64,000 nt of DNA. Source: Curtobacterium sp. A7_M15 (GTDB lineage: Bacteria; Actinomycetota; Actinomycetes; Actinomycetales; Microbacteriaceae). Position numbers and translations under genes: made by a program. The notes beneath the pieces were generated by a model. It searched no databases. It was given only the letters and a program-made list of their open reading frames with translations, and had not been told where the DNA came from. This document shows positions 49,061 through 57,938 of the stretch, piece by piece. Numbering within the stretch: position 1 is the stretch's first letter; each line of letters begins with the position of its first letter. The stretch lies in the NCBI RefSeq assembly GCF_030705415.1, contig NZ_JAUZED010000006.1, positions 1 through 64,000 of the forward strand. Direction: 5' to 3'.

Positions 49061-50041
49061 ATGCAGAGTCGCACCCTCGGCCGCACCGGCCGCTCCGTGT
49101 CCGTCGTCGGCCTCGGCACCTGGCAGTTCGGCGGTGACTGGGGTCCCGTCACGGACGCCGACGCACACGCCGTCATGGACGCTTCCGTCGAGTCCGGCGT
49201 CACGCTGTTCGACACCGCCGACGTCTACGGCGACGGCCGCAGCGAGCAGCTCATCGGAGCCTGGCGCGCGGCCAACCCCGACGTCCCGCTGACGATCGCG
49301 ACGAAGATGGGCCGACGCGTCGACCAGGTCCCGTCCAACTACGTCGCCGCGAACTTCCGCGAGTGGGTCGACCGCTCGCGCCGCAACCTGCAGCAGGACA
49401 CGCTCGACCTCGTCCAGCTGCACTGCCCGCCGACCGAGGTCTTCTCCGACGACGCGGTGTACGACGCCCTCGACGCCCTCGTCGCCGACGGGTCCGTCGC
49501 CGCCTACGGCGTCAGCGTCGAGACCGCCGACCAGGCCCTCACCGCGATCGCCCGCCCCGGCGTCGCCACCGTCCAGATCATCCTCAACGCGTTCCGTCTC
49601 AAGCCACTCGACCGCGTGCTGCCGGCGGCTCGGGAGGCAGGGGTCGGCATCCTCGCGCGCGTCCCGCTGGCATCGGGGCTGCTGTCCGGCAAGTACACGG
49701 CCGACACGTCGTTCGCCGAGGGCGACCACCGCAACTACAACCGCCACGGCGAGGCGTTCGACCAGGGAGAGACCTTCAGCGGCGTCGACTTCGAGGACGG
49801 TGTGCGCGCGGCACAGGTCTTCGCGGCGTCGTTGCCCGACGCCGTGTCGGTCCCGCAGGCCGCGCTCGCCTGGGTCATCGCCCAGGACGGCGTCACCGCG
49901 GCGATCCCCGGCGCCCGGAATCCCGAGCAGGCCCGGTCGAACGCCGACGCAGGATCCCTCCCCGAGGTGCCGGGACTCGACGAGACCGTCCGCGAGCTGT
50001 ACGACGAGTGGTTCCGCGCCGCCGTGCACGACCGGTGGTGA
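49061..50041 (+). CDS. Aldo/keto reductase
   Basis: A 326-residue NADPH-dependent oxidoreductase. QSRTLGRTGRSVSVVGLGTWQFGGDWG at the start, FDTADVYGDGRSEQLIGAW with catalytic Asp and Tyr, Lys in ATKMGRR, LVQLHCPP, and QAALAWVIAQDGVTAAIPGARNPEQ at the end are conserved. Likely reduces aldehydes or sugars; substrate unknown. Its stop overlaps the next start (GTGA). Confidence 0.92.
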   Translation: MQSRTLGRTGRSVSVVGLGTWQFGGDWGPVTDADAHAVMDASVESGVTLFDTADVYGDGRSEQLIGAWRAANPDVPLTIATKMGRRVDQVPSNYVAANFREWVDRSRRNLQQDTLDLVQLHCPPTEVFSDDAVYDALDALVADGSVAAYGVSVETADQALTAIARPGVATVQIILNAFRLKPLDRVLPAAREAGVGILARVPLASGLLSGKYTADTSFAEGDHRNYNRHGEAFDQGETFSGVDFEDGVRAAQVFAASLPDAVSVPQAALAWVIAQDGVTAAIPGARNPEQARSNADAGSLPEVPGLDETVRELYDEWFRAAVHDRW

Positions 50042-50598
50042 AGCCGGCCGCCGTCGGCGCAGCGCTGGCCGCGCTCACGGTCGTGGCGCTCGTCGCCGGC
50101 GGGACCACTGCGGCGGCGGGCACCTCGCGGTCCGCTCCCCCGTGGCCGGCACCGACCGCCCTCGCCGCGCGCGCCGACGACGCAGGGCTCCGGAACGTCT
50201 GGGGTGAACGACTCGCCGAGCACGTCCACACGCACCTGACCGTCCTCGACGGCGACGTCCCCGTGACGGTTCCCGCGAACGTCGGCCACTCGGACGCCCG
50301 ACGGTTCGCGGCGCAACTGCACACCCACGACACGTCGGGCATCCTGCACGTCGAGTCGCCCACCCGGCAGACCTTCACGCTCGGGCAGTTCTTCGACGAG
50401 TGGGGCGTCTCACTCGGCCCCGCGCACGTCGGTGGTCTCCGTGGCGAGCTCACGGTGTGGGTCGACGGCCGGAGGTTCATCGGCGACCCCCGGTCCATCG
50501 CACTGACGAACCGCCGCGAGATCGTGCTCGACATCACGACCATCGGCGAGGTCCCGCACCGTCCGGCGCCCTTCGACTGGCCACCCCAGTACCGCTGA
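50038..50598 (+). CDS. Secreted His-rich protein of unknown function
   Basis: A 186-residue protein with a signal peptide (about 1-25). It contains HVHTHLTVLDGDVPVTVPANVGH, LHTHDTSGILHVESP and TFTLGQFFDEWGVSL, the pattern of a widespread actinobacterial secreted family. The HxH pairs suggest metal binding. No enzymatic role is known. It is translationally coupled to the reductase. The GTG immediately before the chosen one is equally possible. Confidence 0.72.
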   Translation: MKPAAVGAALAALTVVALVAGGTTAAAGTSRSAPPWPAPTALAARADDAGLRNVWGERLAEHVHTHLTVLDGDVPVTVPANVGHSDARRFAAQLHTHDTSGILHVESPTRQTFTLGQFFDEWGVSLGPAHVGGLRGELTVWVDGRRFIGDPRSIALTNRREIVLDITTIGEVPHRPAPFDWPPQYR

Positions 50599-50637
50599 CC
50601 CGCCCGCCCGGCCACACCCGCGCGCCCGGAGCGCCGT

Positions 50638-50705
50638 AGTGTGCGAGGTTCCGTGGACCGTGCGACCCGCGTTGCCTCCCACCGTGGTCGGGACCTCGCA
50701 CACTT
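50638..50705. repeat. Inverted repeat with GTGTGCGAG arms (copy 3)
   Basis: AGTGTGCGAGGTTCCG and CGGGACCTCGCACACTT pair over 15-16 bases with a loop of about 35 nt. It lies between the convergent 3' ends of the His-rich protein and PaaK-like genes, so here it could also act as a terminator. Same family as 12685 and 12829. Confidence 0.65.
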
Positions 50706-50734
50706 CGACCAGGGCACCGGCGCGCCGGCGCCGG

Positions 50735-52318
50735 TCACGCCTCCTTCGGGGCGGTCCACCCCAGGTCGAGGTCCCACCCGTCCACCGCGCCCGCCGGCAG
50801 CTGCCAGACGTACTCGTTCTTGAGCTTGCGTCCGTCGTCGCGGAACGGTCCGGTCCGGTACGGGTAGAAGGCCACCGTCGGCAGGGTGCCCGGCGGTGCC
50901 GTCCGGATCGCGTTCGAGAAGTCCCGGTTCAACCGCCGCAGCTCGGTGACGACCGCGGGACGAGCCTCCTCCGCGTCGAACCCTGCCGCGCCGGACGCGA
51001 GCTGGAACGCGATGTGCAGCTGCCGGTCGCCCCGGTCGTCCTCGTAGCTGATGAGCCGGTGGTTCTCGACCGCCTCGAGCAGGGTCGGGTCGCCGTAGAC
51101 CACGTCGCGCACGACGTCCGGCGCGACGACGGCCCCGTTGTAGTCGACGGACAGGTCGGAGCGCCCGTAGTGGAACAGCAGCGGCAGGTCGAGCTCGGCG
51201 GCGTCGGCGAGTTCGTCGAACCCGTGCTCTCGCAGGGTCCGGCGCACCGAGCGCATCCGCAGGACGTGCCCGCGGTCGTGGATGTTGTAGCGGATGCGGG
51301 GGCTGATGTTCTCGGACCGGGCGATGGTCACCACGAGCTCCCCGAGCACGTTCGTCTCGATGAGGTACCCGAACGGGTTGAACTGGAACACCATCGGCAG
51401 CACGCCGTACTCGGCCTGCTTCGTGAGCGCCGCCGAGAGCTCGGGCGACCCCGCGATCGCCCGTCGCAGCTGCACGCTGAACGGCGTCTCGATGCCGAGG
51501 TTGATCTCGAGGTCGCTCGCCCCGTACGAGCCGAGTACGGCCTGGGCGTACTGCTCGATGTGCGCACGCATGTTCTCACTGATGCCCTCACCGCCGAACG
51601 CCGCGACGATCGTGTAGGCGCTCCAGTCGAGCCGGTCGTCCTCGAACAGCGCCTTGAGGAACGGCGGGTAGCTGCAGATGATGTACGTGAAGTCCGGGCC
51701 GAACTCGCGCATCGTCTGCACGATCTTGTCGCGGTCGGGGCCGATCGACTTGATCATCGACGACTCGGTGAGGGACGCCGTGACGTTCATGCCGGTGGCC
51801 CAGGCGCCGAGCGAGAACGCGTTGAGGACGAACGGCTGCTTCGGCAGGTCCTTCGCGGTGCGCGAGAAGCCGAGCTGCAGCAACTGCCTGGTCGCCTGCC
51901 GTTCGTCGGGGCCGCGCACCCAGCTCGTCGGCGTGCCGCTCGACCCGCTCGACTCGTCGACGACGACCCCGCGTCGTGGCAGTCGACCGTCGACGCAGCG
52001 CTCCGGGATGCTCCAGCGCTTGACGTAGGAGTCCTTGTCCATCTCCGGCAGCCCCGACAGCGCTGCGGCGATCCCGTCACGCGTGTCGAGTCGGAAGGGC
52101 CGGGAGGCGCGTCCCGCCTCCGCCAGGAACGCCCGGTACGCAGGCACCCGCTTCGCAGCGCGCTCGGCCGTCCGCCACGCCCGCCAGCGACCGAGGGTCC
52201 AGCGCAGCGGCTCGATGCCCGGCGTGAGCAGGAGCTTGTGCGTGCCGACGCGCGGCATGAACAGCGCCACGACCGTCTCGACGACCCAGACCACCGAGAA
52301 CACCGCTGCGCGCTTCAC
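50735..52318 (-). CDS. Phenylacetate-CoA-ligase-like adenylate-forming enzyme
   Basis: A 527-residue ANL-type enzyme of the PaaK/CapK/LuxE group. An N-terminal hydrophobic segment (about 6-21) may anchor it to the membrane. SSGSSGTPTSW (123-133) is the ATP-binding P-loop. FGGEGISENMR, LGSYGASDLEINLG and YNIHDRGHVLRM fit the adenylation core; the C-terminal region (about 440-527) is a separate domain. It would activate a carboxylic acid as acyl-AMP and pass it to CoA, a protein or the carrier protein. The GTG start overlaps the nitroreductase stop (GTGA). Confidence 0.85.
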   Translation of the reverse strand: MKRAAVFSVVWVVETVVALFMPRVGTHKLLLTPGIEPLRWTLGRWRAWRTAERAAKRVPAYRAFLAEAGRASRPFRLDTRDGIAAALSGLPEMDKDSYVKRWSIPERCVDGRLPRRGVVVDESSGSSGTPTSWVRGPDERQATRQLLQLGFSRTAKDLPKQPFVLNAFSLGAWATGMNVTASLTESSMIKSIGPDRDKIVQTMREFGPDFTYIICSYPPFLKALFEDDRLDWSAYTIVAAFGGEGISENMRAHIEQYAQAVLGSYGASDLEINLGIETPFSVQLRRAIAGSPELSAALTKQAEYGVLPMVFQFNPFGYLIETNVLGELVVTIARSENISPRIRYNIHDRGHVLRMRSVRRTLREHGFDELADAAELDLPLLFHYGRSDLSVDYNGAVVAPDVVRDVVYGDPTLLEAVENHRLISYEDDRGDRQLHIAFQLASGAAGFDAEEARPAVVTELRRLNRDFSNAIRTAPPGTLPTVAFYPYRTGPFRDDGRKLKNEYVWQLPAGAVDGWDLDLGWTAPKEA

Positions 52319-53352
52319 CGGGCACCTCCGACGGTCATCGCCGCCGCGGGTCGACGATGCGCCAGCGGCGGCGGCGCACTGTGGCCGAAGCGGAAGAGCA
52401 TCCAGGCCATCCGACCGTCGGACTCGTCGACGCCGGCACGCTCGACGAACGCGGCGTGGGATCGAGGGTTCGTGATGACGGTGCCGAACGGGTGCAGGGC
52501 GACGCCCCGCGCCGTGAGCTCGAGCCAGATCCGCATGAAGGTGCGGCCCGCCTCGACGTACTCCGCCGGCGACGAGAACGGTCCCTCGAGCCATCCGAGC
52601 TGCCGCACGCCGCGCATCGTCGACAGGTACACCCGCTTGAACAGCCCACCGACGCCGGGCGCCTCCCAGAGCCCGCGGTGCTCCATCGCGAATCGCAGCA
52701 CCGGGCCGGGCATCAGCATGGTCTCGGCCGACAGTCCGTCACCCGACTCCGCCGCCTGCCGCTTCGAGAAGCGCAGCCAGTGCAGGATCTCGTCGTGCAC
52801 GGCGTCGTGCTGCAGGTCGTCGAACAGGGTCTCCTGGTTGACGCGGACGATCTCGTCGACCGTCGCCCGGTCGGCAGTGGTGCGGAAGCGCTGGCCCGCG
52901 GCCGCGGCGATGGCGGACGCGGCCTCGATGGCGGACCCGTCCACCAGGGTCGCGTCGTAGGGCCTGCGCGAGGTGCGCCGTGCGAGGAACCGGGCCAGCG
53001 CCTCCCGGTCGTCCGCCGTGACCCCGCGCGGACGCAACGTGACCGTGCCCAGCAGGTGCAGGTGGTCGTCTTCGGCGTCGGCGAGCCGTCCGAAGTCCAT
53101 CTCGGCGTGGTCCAGCCGCTCCTGCACGGTGAAGCCGTGCGCCCGGGCGACGACATCGAGCCCGGCCAGGAACACCCCGGCACAGACGTGCCCGAACGGG
53201 ATGCCGAACGACTCGGCCGGCAACCCCCTGCGCAGGTCGTAGAACACGGTCGCGGTGCGGTCATCCTCGACGCGCACGACGATCGGTTGCGAGTTGTGCG
53301 GCGACGGGTAGTGCCGCGCGTCCTCGATGATGCCCGTCCACGGTGATGCCAT
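52315..53352 (-). CDS. Nitroreductase family FMN protein (Acg-like)
   Basis: A 345-residue protein resembling the Acg subgroup of nitroreductases. SPHNSQPIVVRVEDDRTATVFYD is the usual FMN-binding opening; SRRPYDATLVDGSAIEAASAIA and the final HPFGTVITNPRSHAAF segment align with the second half. Acg-like proteins bind FMN but may not turn over nitro compounds. Here it is divergently transcribed from the carrier-protein genes and coupled to the PaaK-like gene, which suggests a redox step in that pathway. GAGGGGG precedes the ATG at 53352. Confidence 0.82.
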   Translation of the reverse strand: MASPWTGIIEDARHYPSPHNSQPIVVRVEDDRTATVFYDLRRGLPAESFGIPFGHVCAGVFLAGLDVVARAHGFTVQERLDHAEMDFGRLADAEDDHLHLLGTVTLRPRGVTADDREALARFLARRTSRRPYDATLVDGSAIEAASAIAAAAGQRFRTTADRATVDEIVRVNQETLFDDLQHDAVHDEILHWLRFSKRQAAESGDGLSAETMLMPGPVLRFAMEHRGLWEAPGVGGLFKRVYLSTMRGVRQLGWLEGPFSSPAEYVEAGRTFMRIWLELTARGVALHPFGTVITNPRSHAAFVERAGVDESDGRMAWMLFRFGHSAPPPLAHRRPAAAMTVGGAR

Positions 53353-53442
53353 CGGTCCCCCTCGGTGGTCTCTGGCGTCGATCATACGAACGCTCGCTGA
53401 CGCGCATGCCCCGCGGGGAATGCAGCGCGCCCCCGCCCCGCG

Positions 53443-53448
53443 TAGGCT
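53443..53448 (+). promoter_or_regulatory. -10 box TAGGCT, leaderless start
   Basis: TAGGCT ends 6 nt before the GTG at 53455, in the 102-nt divergent promoter region of the carrier-protein cluster. Confidence 0.5.
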
Positions 53449-53454
53449 CGGCCC

Positions 53455-53832
53455 GTGACCACGATCCGGACCGGCACCGACCTCGCCGCCGTCGAGGACG
53501 TGATCGCCGGCATCACCGCACACGGCGAGCGCTACCTCGCCCGGGTCTTCACCCCGCAGGAGCGCGCCGACGCCGGGGACGATCCGGAACGCCTCGCAGC
53601 CCGGTTCGCCGGCAAGGAAGCCGTGTTGAAGCTGCTCCGCCCGGAGCGCTCGGACGCCGTCCCGCTGACCGACGTCGCCGTCGTGCTCGACGCCGCGGGT
53701 GCCCCCGTCATCGAGCTGAGCGGTCGTGCGGCCGAACTCGCCGAGGCCGCCGGGTGCACGACGATCGCGGTCTCCCTGTCCCACGAACGGGGACTGGCGA
53801 TCGCCACCGCGGTCGCGCTCTCCGACCGCTGA
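53455..53832 (+). CDS. 4'-phosphopantetheinyl transferase, AcpS type
   Basis: A 125-residue holo-[acyl-carrier-protein] synthase. GTDLAAVEDV with Asp9 and FAGKEAVLKLL with Glu55 are the magnesium- and CoA-binding motifs; SLSHERGLAIATAV is the usual end. It should attach phosphopantetheine to the carrier protein encoded 114 nt downstream. A dedicated transferase inside the cluster implies the carrier is not served well by the housekeeping enzyme. Confidence 0.9.
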   Translation: MTTIRTGTDLAAVEDVIAGITAHGERYLARVFTPQERADAGDDPERLAARFAGKEAVLKLLRPERSDAVPLTDVAVVLDAAGAPVIELSGRAAELAEAAGCTTIAVSLSHERGLAIATAVALSDR

Positions 53833-53945
53833 TCGCGGACCCTGGACCGGTCCCTGTCAAGACCCTCAGGTCCGGCGCGGCACGTGCGGTTTCACGCACC
53901 CGCACGGCGGCTTTCCGGGCCGCGGACCTCCCTATGGTGGCCAGC

Positions 53946-54233
53946 ATGCACCAGGACCCGACCTCCGCAGCACCCGCAGTCGCCCTCGTCGCCCCGACGA
54001 CCGAACAGGCCGTCCGGCGCGCCCTCGCCGACCACGGGCGGCTCGCCGTCGACGCCATGGACGTCGCATCGATCGCCGACCTCTACGCCCTCGGCCTGAC
54101 CTCGCACGCGACCGTGAACGTCATGCTCGCCGTCGAGAACGAACTCGACGTGGAGTTCCCCGACGCTGCGCTGCACCGATCGACCTTCGCCACCATCGAG
54201 TCCATCGCCGCGGCAGCGGAGACGGCGGCGTGA
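53946..54233 (+). CDS. Aminoacyl/acyl carrier protein
   Basis: A 95-residue carrier protein. LYALGLTSHATVNVMLAVENELDVEFPD holds the phosphopantetheine Ser53 in G-L-T-S-H, rather than the fatty-acid-type D-S-L. This variant is what I recall for carriers served by stand-alone amino acid:[carrier protein] ligases, and such a ligase is encoded two genes on. The ATG at 53946 is chosen; one at 53934 is possible. Its stop overlaps the next start (GTGA). Confidence 0.87.
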   Translation: MHQDPTSAAPAVALVAPTTEQAVRRALADHGRLAVDAMDVASIADLYALGLTSHATVNVMLAVENELDVEFPDAALHRSTFATIESIAAAAETAA

Positions 54234-55414
54234 TCACCGAGGAGCGTCCGAGCAGCACCGCGACGGCCACCGACCGGTTCGCCGAGCGCACCGCTCTGGT
54301 CGTCGACATCGCCGCGCGGTTCGCCGACGAGGTCGACCGCGACGCCCGTCCCCCGCGTGAGGCGATCGCCGCGATGAAGGAGCACGGTCTCCTCGCCGCG
54401 GCGGTGCCCGTGGAGCTCGGCGGCGAGGGTGCCACCCTCGCCGAGCTCTCCGTCATCGCGACCGAGCTCGGACGGGCGTGCGCCGCGACCGCCATGGTGT
54501 TCGCGATGCACCACGGCCAGGCCATGGCGCTCTGGCGGCACGGCGGCGTGGCGCTCGGCGTCACCGCACTGATCGGTGCCGTCCGTGACGGTGCCCTCGT
54601 CGCCTCCTCCACCACCGAGCGCGGCATCGGCGGCGACGCCCGTCGGAGCACCTGCGCCATCGAACCCGACGCCGCCGGGCGCATCCGTCTCCGCAAGGAC
54701 GCGCCGGTGATCTCGTACGCGACCGAGGCGGACGCCATCCTCGTCACCGCCCGGCGGGACCTCGACGCGCCGGCGTCCGACCAGCGGCTCGTCATCGCGC
54801 TGCCCGCCGAGACCACGCTCACGCAGACCTCGACCTGGGACACGCTCGGGCTCCGGGGCACGTGCAGCAACGGTTGGCTGCTCGACACCGAGACGCACGA
54901 GGACCGGGTCCTCCGCGACGACTACGCCACGATCTCCGCCCGAACCGTCCTGCCGGTGTCGCACGTGCTCTGGGCGTCGGTGTGGCTCGGCATCGCCGCG
55001 GACGCCGCCGACCGGGCCCGCCGAGCCGTCCGCAAGCAGGCCCGGGCGACTGTCGGGCAGACACCGCCCGGGGCCCTGCGGCTCGCCGAACTGCTCGTCG
55101 ACCTGCAGGCCGTGGCGGACGCGGTCCGGCACGCTGCAGCGCGGTTCGACCAGGTGGCCGACGACCCCGAGGTGCTCGAGTCGACCGCGTACGCGCTGGC
55201 CGCGAACGCCCTGAAGATCGGGTCCTCGGAACGGGTCACCGACCTCGTCACCAAGGCCCTGCGGATCGTCGGCATCGCCGGGTTCGCCGCCACCGGGGAG
55301 CTCAGCATCGCCCGACACCTCCGAGACGCCCACGGGGCCGCCGTGATGGTGAGCAACGACCGTCTCCTGCAGAACGACGCCGCACTGGCACTCATGACCG
55401 GAGCCATCCTGTGA
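54230..55414 (+). CDS. Acyl-CoA dehydrogenase-fold flavoprotein acting on the carrier protein
   Basis: A 394-residue FAD flavoprotein. AAVPVELGGEGATLAELSVIATELGRACAATAMVFAMHHGQ, then a middle beta domain (DTLGLRGTCSNGWLLD), and a C-terminal helical domain with KALRIVGIAGFAATGELSIARHLRDAHGAAVM follow the family order. The position expected for the catalytic base cannot be fixed by eye. Placed between carrier protein and ligase with GTGA overlaps on both sides, it probably oxidises the aminoacyl thioester, as PltE-type enzymes oxidise prolyl-carrier thioesters. Confidence 0.85.
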   Translation: MITEERPSSTATATDRFAERTALVVDIAARFADEVDRDARPPREAIAAMKEHGLLAAAVPVELGGEGATLAELSVIATELGRACAATAMVFAMHHGQAMALWRHGGVALGVTALIGAVRDGALVASSTTERGIGGDARRSTCAIEPDAAGRIRLRKDAPVISYATEADAILVTARRDLDAPASDQRLVIALPAETTLTQTSTWDTLGLRGTCSNGWLLDTETHEDRVLRDDYATISARTVLPVSHVLWASVWLGIAADAADRARRAVRKQARATVGQTPPGALRLAELLVDLQAVADAVRHAAARFDQVADDPEVLESTAYALAANALKIGSSERVTDLVTKALRIVGIAGFAATGELSIARHLRDAHGAAVMVSNDRLLQNDAALALMTGAIL

Positions 55415-56355
55415 CCATCACCGAACCGACCACCGTCCCTTCGGACCTCGATGCCGCCCGCGCCGACCTCCGGGCGCGACTCCTCGGCGACGGGGTCCTC
55501 ATCGACCTCGGCTCGCCCGGCCTGTACGGCCGGACCGGCGTCTTCGAGCGCGTCTACACGTCCGTCGACGCCGCCGCGGTCCGGAGCCAGCGGGACCTGC
55601 ACGCCGAGGTCCTGCGCTTCCCCCCGGTGGAGCCCCTCGCGTCGTTCGAGCGCACCGACTACATCGCGTCCTTCCCGGACCTCGCCGCGTCGATCTCCGG
55701 CTTCACCGGTGACGACCGCACGCACCGGGCACTGCTCGCCGCCCGCGAGCGCGGTGAGCGCTGGGAGACCTTCCTCGAGCCGGCGGACCTCATGCTCACG
55801 CCGGCCGTGTGCCACCCGGTGTACGGCCTCGTCGGGGACACCGTCCCGCAGGAGGGCCGGTTCTTCGACATCGTCGGCGACTCGTTCCGCCGCGAGCCCT
55901 CGCTCGACCCGATGCGGCTGCAGGCCTTCCACATGCACGAGTTCGTGCACGTGGGCACACCCGCGTCCGCGAAGGAGCACCGTGACGGCCGGATCCCGGT
56001 GATGCGCGCCCTGCTCGAGTCGTTCGGTCTCGAGATCGACGTCGTGCCCGCGAACGACCCGTTCTTCGGACGCGTCGGGCAGATCCTCGCCCGCAACCAG
56101 GTCGAGCAGGCGCTCAAGTTCGAGTTCGTCACGCCCGTCTACGGCCCGGACCACGCAGCGACCGCGATCAGCTCGGCGAACCTGCACGAGGACCACTTCG
56201 GCACCTCGTTCGGCATCGGCACCGCCGACGGCGCGGTCGCCCACAGCGCCTGCATCGCCTTCGGCCTGGAGCGGATCACGATCGCCCTGTTCGCCGCCCA
56301 CGGCACCGACCCCGACGCGTGGCCGGCTCCGGTCCGCTCGGCCCTGGCCCTGTGA
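55411..56355 (+). CDS. Amino acid:[carrier protein] ligase (class II aaRS-like)
   Basis: A 314-residue homologue of the catalytic core of atypical seryl-tRNA synthetases, lacking a tRNA-binding domain. Motif 2 is FRREPSLDPMRLQAFHMHEFVHVG and motif 3 is HSACIAFGLERIT with Arg288. Likely zinc ligands are Cys134, Glu177 and Cys281, close in position to those described for the Bradyrhizobium enzymes. Those enzymes adenylate small amino acids such as glycine or alanine and load them on a carrier protein. The GTG start overlaps the previous stop. Confidence 0.9.
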   Translation: MTITEPTTVPSDLDAARADLRARLLGDGVLIDLGSPGLYGRTGVFERVYTSVDAAAVRSQRDLHAEVLRFPPVEPLASFERTDYIASFPDLAASISGFTGDDRTHRALLAARERGERWETFLEPADLMLTPAVCHPVYGLVGDTVPQEGRFFDIVGDSFRREPSLDPMRLQAFHMHEFVHVGTPASAKEHRDGRIPVMRALLESFGLEIDVVPANDPFFGRVGQILARNQVEQALKFEFVTPVYGPDHAATAISSANLHEDHFGTSFGIGTADGAVAHSACIAFGLERITIALFAAHGTDPDAWPAPVRSALAL

Positions 56356-57938
56356 GCACGCACCACGGCTGGACGGGTCGTCCGGCCCTCCGCGTCGCCG
56401 TCCAGCTCCCCGTCGCGGCGCGCGCCGGCATCGTGATCTGTCCGCCGCTCGGGCAGGAGGGCGTGATCGCGTACCGCACCCTCCGCCTGTTGGCGGACCG
56501 ACTGGAGGCGCGGGGCGTGGCCTCGGTGCGCTACGACCCGTCCGGACGTGGAGACTCCGCCCCCGACGGCGACCCCGACGCGCAGGTCCGGTCCGCTCGT
56601 CGCGCCGCCGCGCTGCTGCGCGACGCCGGGGTGGAGCAGATCGCGTTCGTCGGACTGGCGTCCGCGGCCCCGGTCGCCGCCGCTGCCGCGACCGACGGGG
56701 ACGGACTGGTCCTCTGGGACGCGCCCGCCTCCGGACGGGCCTGGCTCCGCAAGCAGCGAGCACTGGCCACGATCACGGTCGGTACCGACCGCGTCGTCGA
56801 CGGCGTCGAGAGCCTCGTCGGCCTCGACGTCGACGCGGCCGAGGCATCGGCACTCGCAGCCCTCGCCTACTGCAAGCGCACCGGACCCACCGTCGCGCTC
56901 GTCCGTCCGGGCACCCGTGCTCCCGCCGCCCTGGGCGAGGTGCCGACGACCGAGGTCACCGGGAGCGCCGAGCTCCTCGACGGCACGAGCATGGTCGCCC
57001 GGATCCCGGGGTCCGCCGTCGACACGGTCGTCGCGTGGACCGATGCCTGGGCGCCGACCGTGGCCGTGCCGATCGTGCCACCGGCGCTCGACGAGGTCCT
57101 CGACGTGGACGCCCGAACGTCGGAGCGGATCGTCCGGATGGGTCCGGAGCGGCTGTTCGCGATCGAGACCGTCGCCTCCGGCCAGCAGGAGGACGCCCCG
57201 GTCGTCGTGCTGCACAACGGCGCCGCCGAGCACCACGTCGGTGCCGCCGACTACCAGGTCGCCCTCGCACGGACCCTGGCCCGCGACGGCGCCCGCGTGG
57301 TCCGGGTCGACCGCAGCGGAACCGGCGAGAGCTCCGCGGTCCACGAGGACGAGCGGTCACCGATGTTCGCGCAGGAGTGGATCGACGACCAGCAGGCCGT
57401 GGTCGAGACGCTCGCCGTGGACGCTCGGCGACTCGTGCTCGTCGGCATGTGCGCCGGTGCGTGGCTCGCGGGACGATCGGCGGACTCCGCACCGCGCATG
57501 GTCCTCGAGATCAGTCCGAACGACTACCGCCGCCACCCCGCCGCGGTGGGCGCCTACGCCGACGCCCTCCGTGCGATCGACGAGCCGTCGCCGCTGCGCC
57601 TGGTGCTCCGCCGCTGGTGGAACGCCGTCGTGCCGGAGTGGCTCCGTGACCGCGTGGCGCGGCGCGACCGGGTCGGCGGGGTCGTCGGACACGTCCGTCC
57701 CCTCGTCGAGCACGGCACCGACGTCGTCCTCATCGCTTCGCCCGTGGACGTCGAGCTGTTCGACCGGCTCGGCGGGCAGCGCGCGCTCCGGCGGTGGGGT
57801 ACCCGGGGCCGGACCGGAAGCGTGGAACTCGTGCAGGTCCCGGACGGCGACCACTCGTTGTTCTCCCCGGTGATGCGGCAGGCCGTGCTCACCGAGGTGC
57901 GGTCACGCGTCGCCGCGACGTTCCCGGTGCACGCCTGA
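56352..57938 (+). CDS. Tandem two-domain alpha/beta hydrolase
   Basis: A 528-residue protein with two alpha/beta hydrolase domains. Domain 1: ICPPLGQEGVIAYRTLRLLADRLEARGVASVRYDPSGRGDS, nucleophile Ser104 in GLASAA. Domain 2: VDRSGTGESS, and GMCAGA with Cys367 where Ser is usual, then catalytic His in DGDHSLFS. Domain 1 has no clear Asp-His pair, so activity probably rests in domain 2, with a thiol nucleophile. It could release or transfer the product from the carrier protein. It resembles hydrolases known from exosortase-A gene sets, but no exosortase is seen. GTGA overlap with the ligase. Confidence 0.78.
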   Translation: MSTHHGWTGRPALRVAVQLPVAARAGIVICPPLGQEGVIAYRTLRLLADRLEARGVASVRYDPSGRGDSAPDGDPDAQVRSARRAAALLRDAGVEQIAFVGLASAAPVAAAAATDGDGLVLWDAPASGRAWLRKQRALATITVGTDRVVDGVESLVGLDVDAAEASALAALAYCKRTGPTVALVRPGTRAPAALGEVPTTEVTGSAELLDGTSMVARIPGSAVDTVVAWTDAWAPTVAVPIVPPALDEVLDVDARTSERIVRMGPERLFAIETVASGQQEDAPVVVLHNGAAEHHVGAADYQVALARTLARDGARVVRVDRSGTGESSAVHEDERSPMFAQEWIDDQQAVVETLAVDARRLVLVGMCAGAWLAGRSADSAPRMVLEISPNDYRRHPAAVGAYADALRAIDEPSPLRLVLRRWWNAVVPEWLRDRVARRDRVGGVVGHVRPLVEHGTDVVLIASPVDVELFDRLGGQRALRRWGTRGRTGSVELVQVPDGDHSLFSPVMRQAVLTEVRSRVAATFPVHA

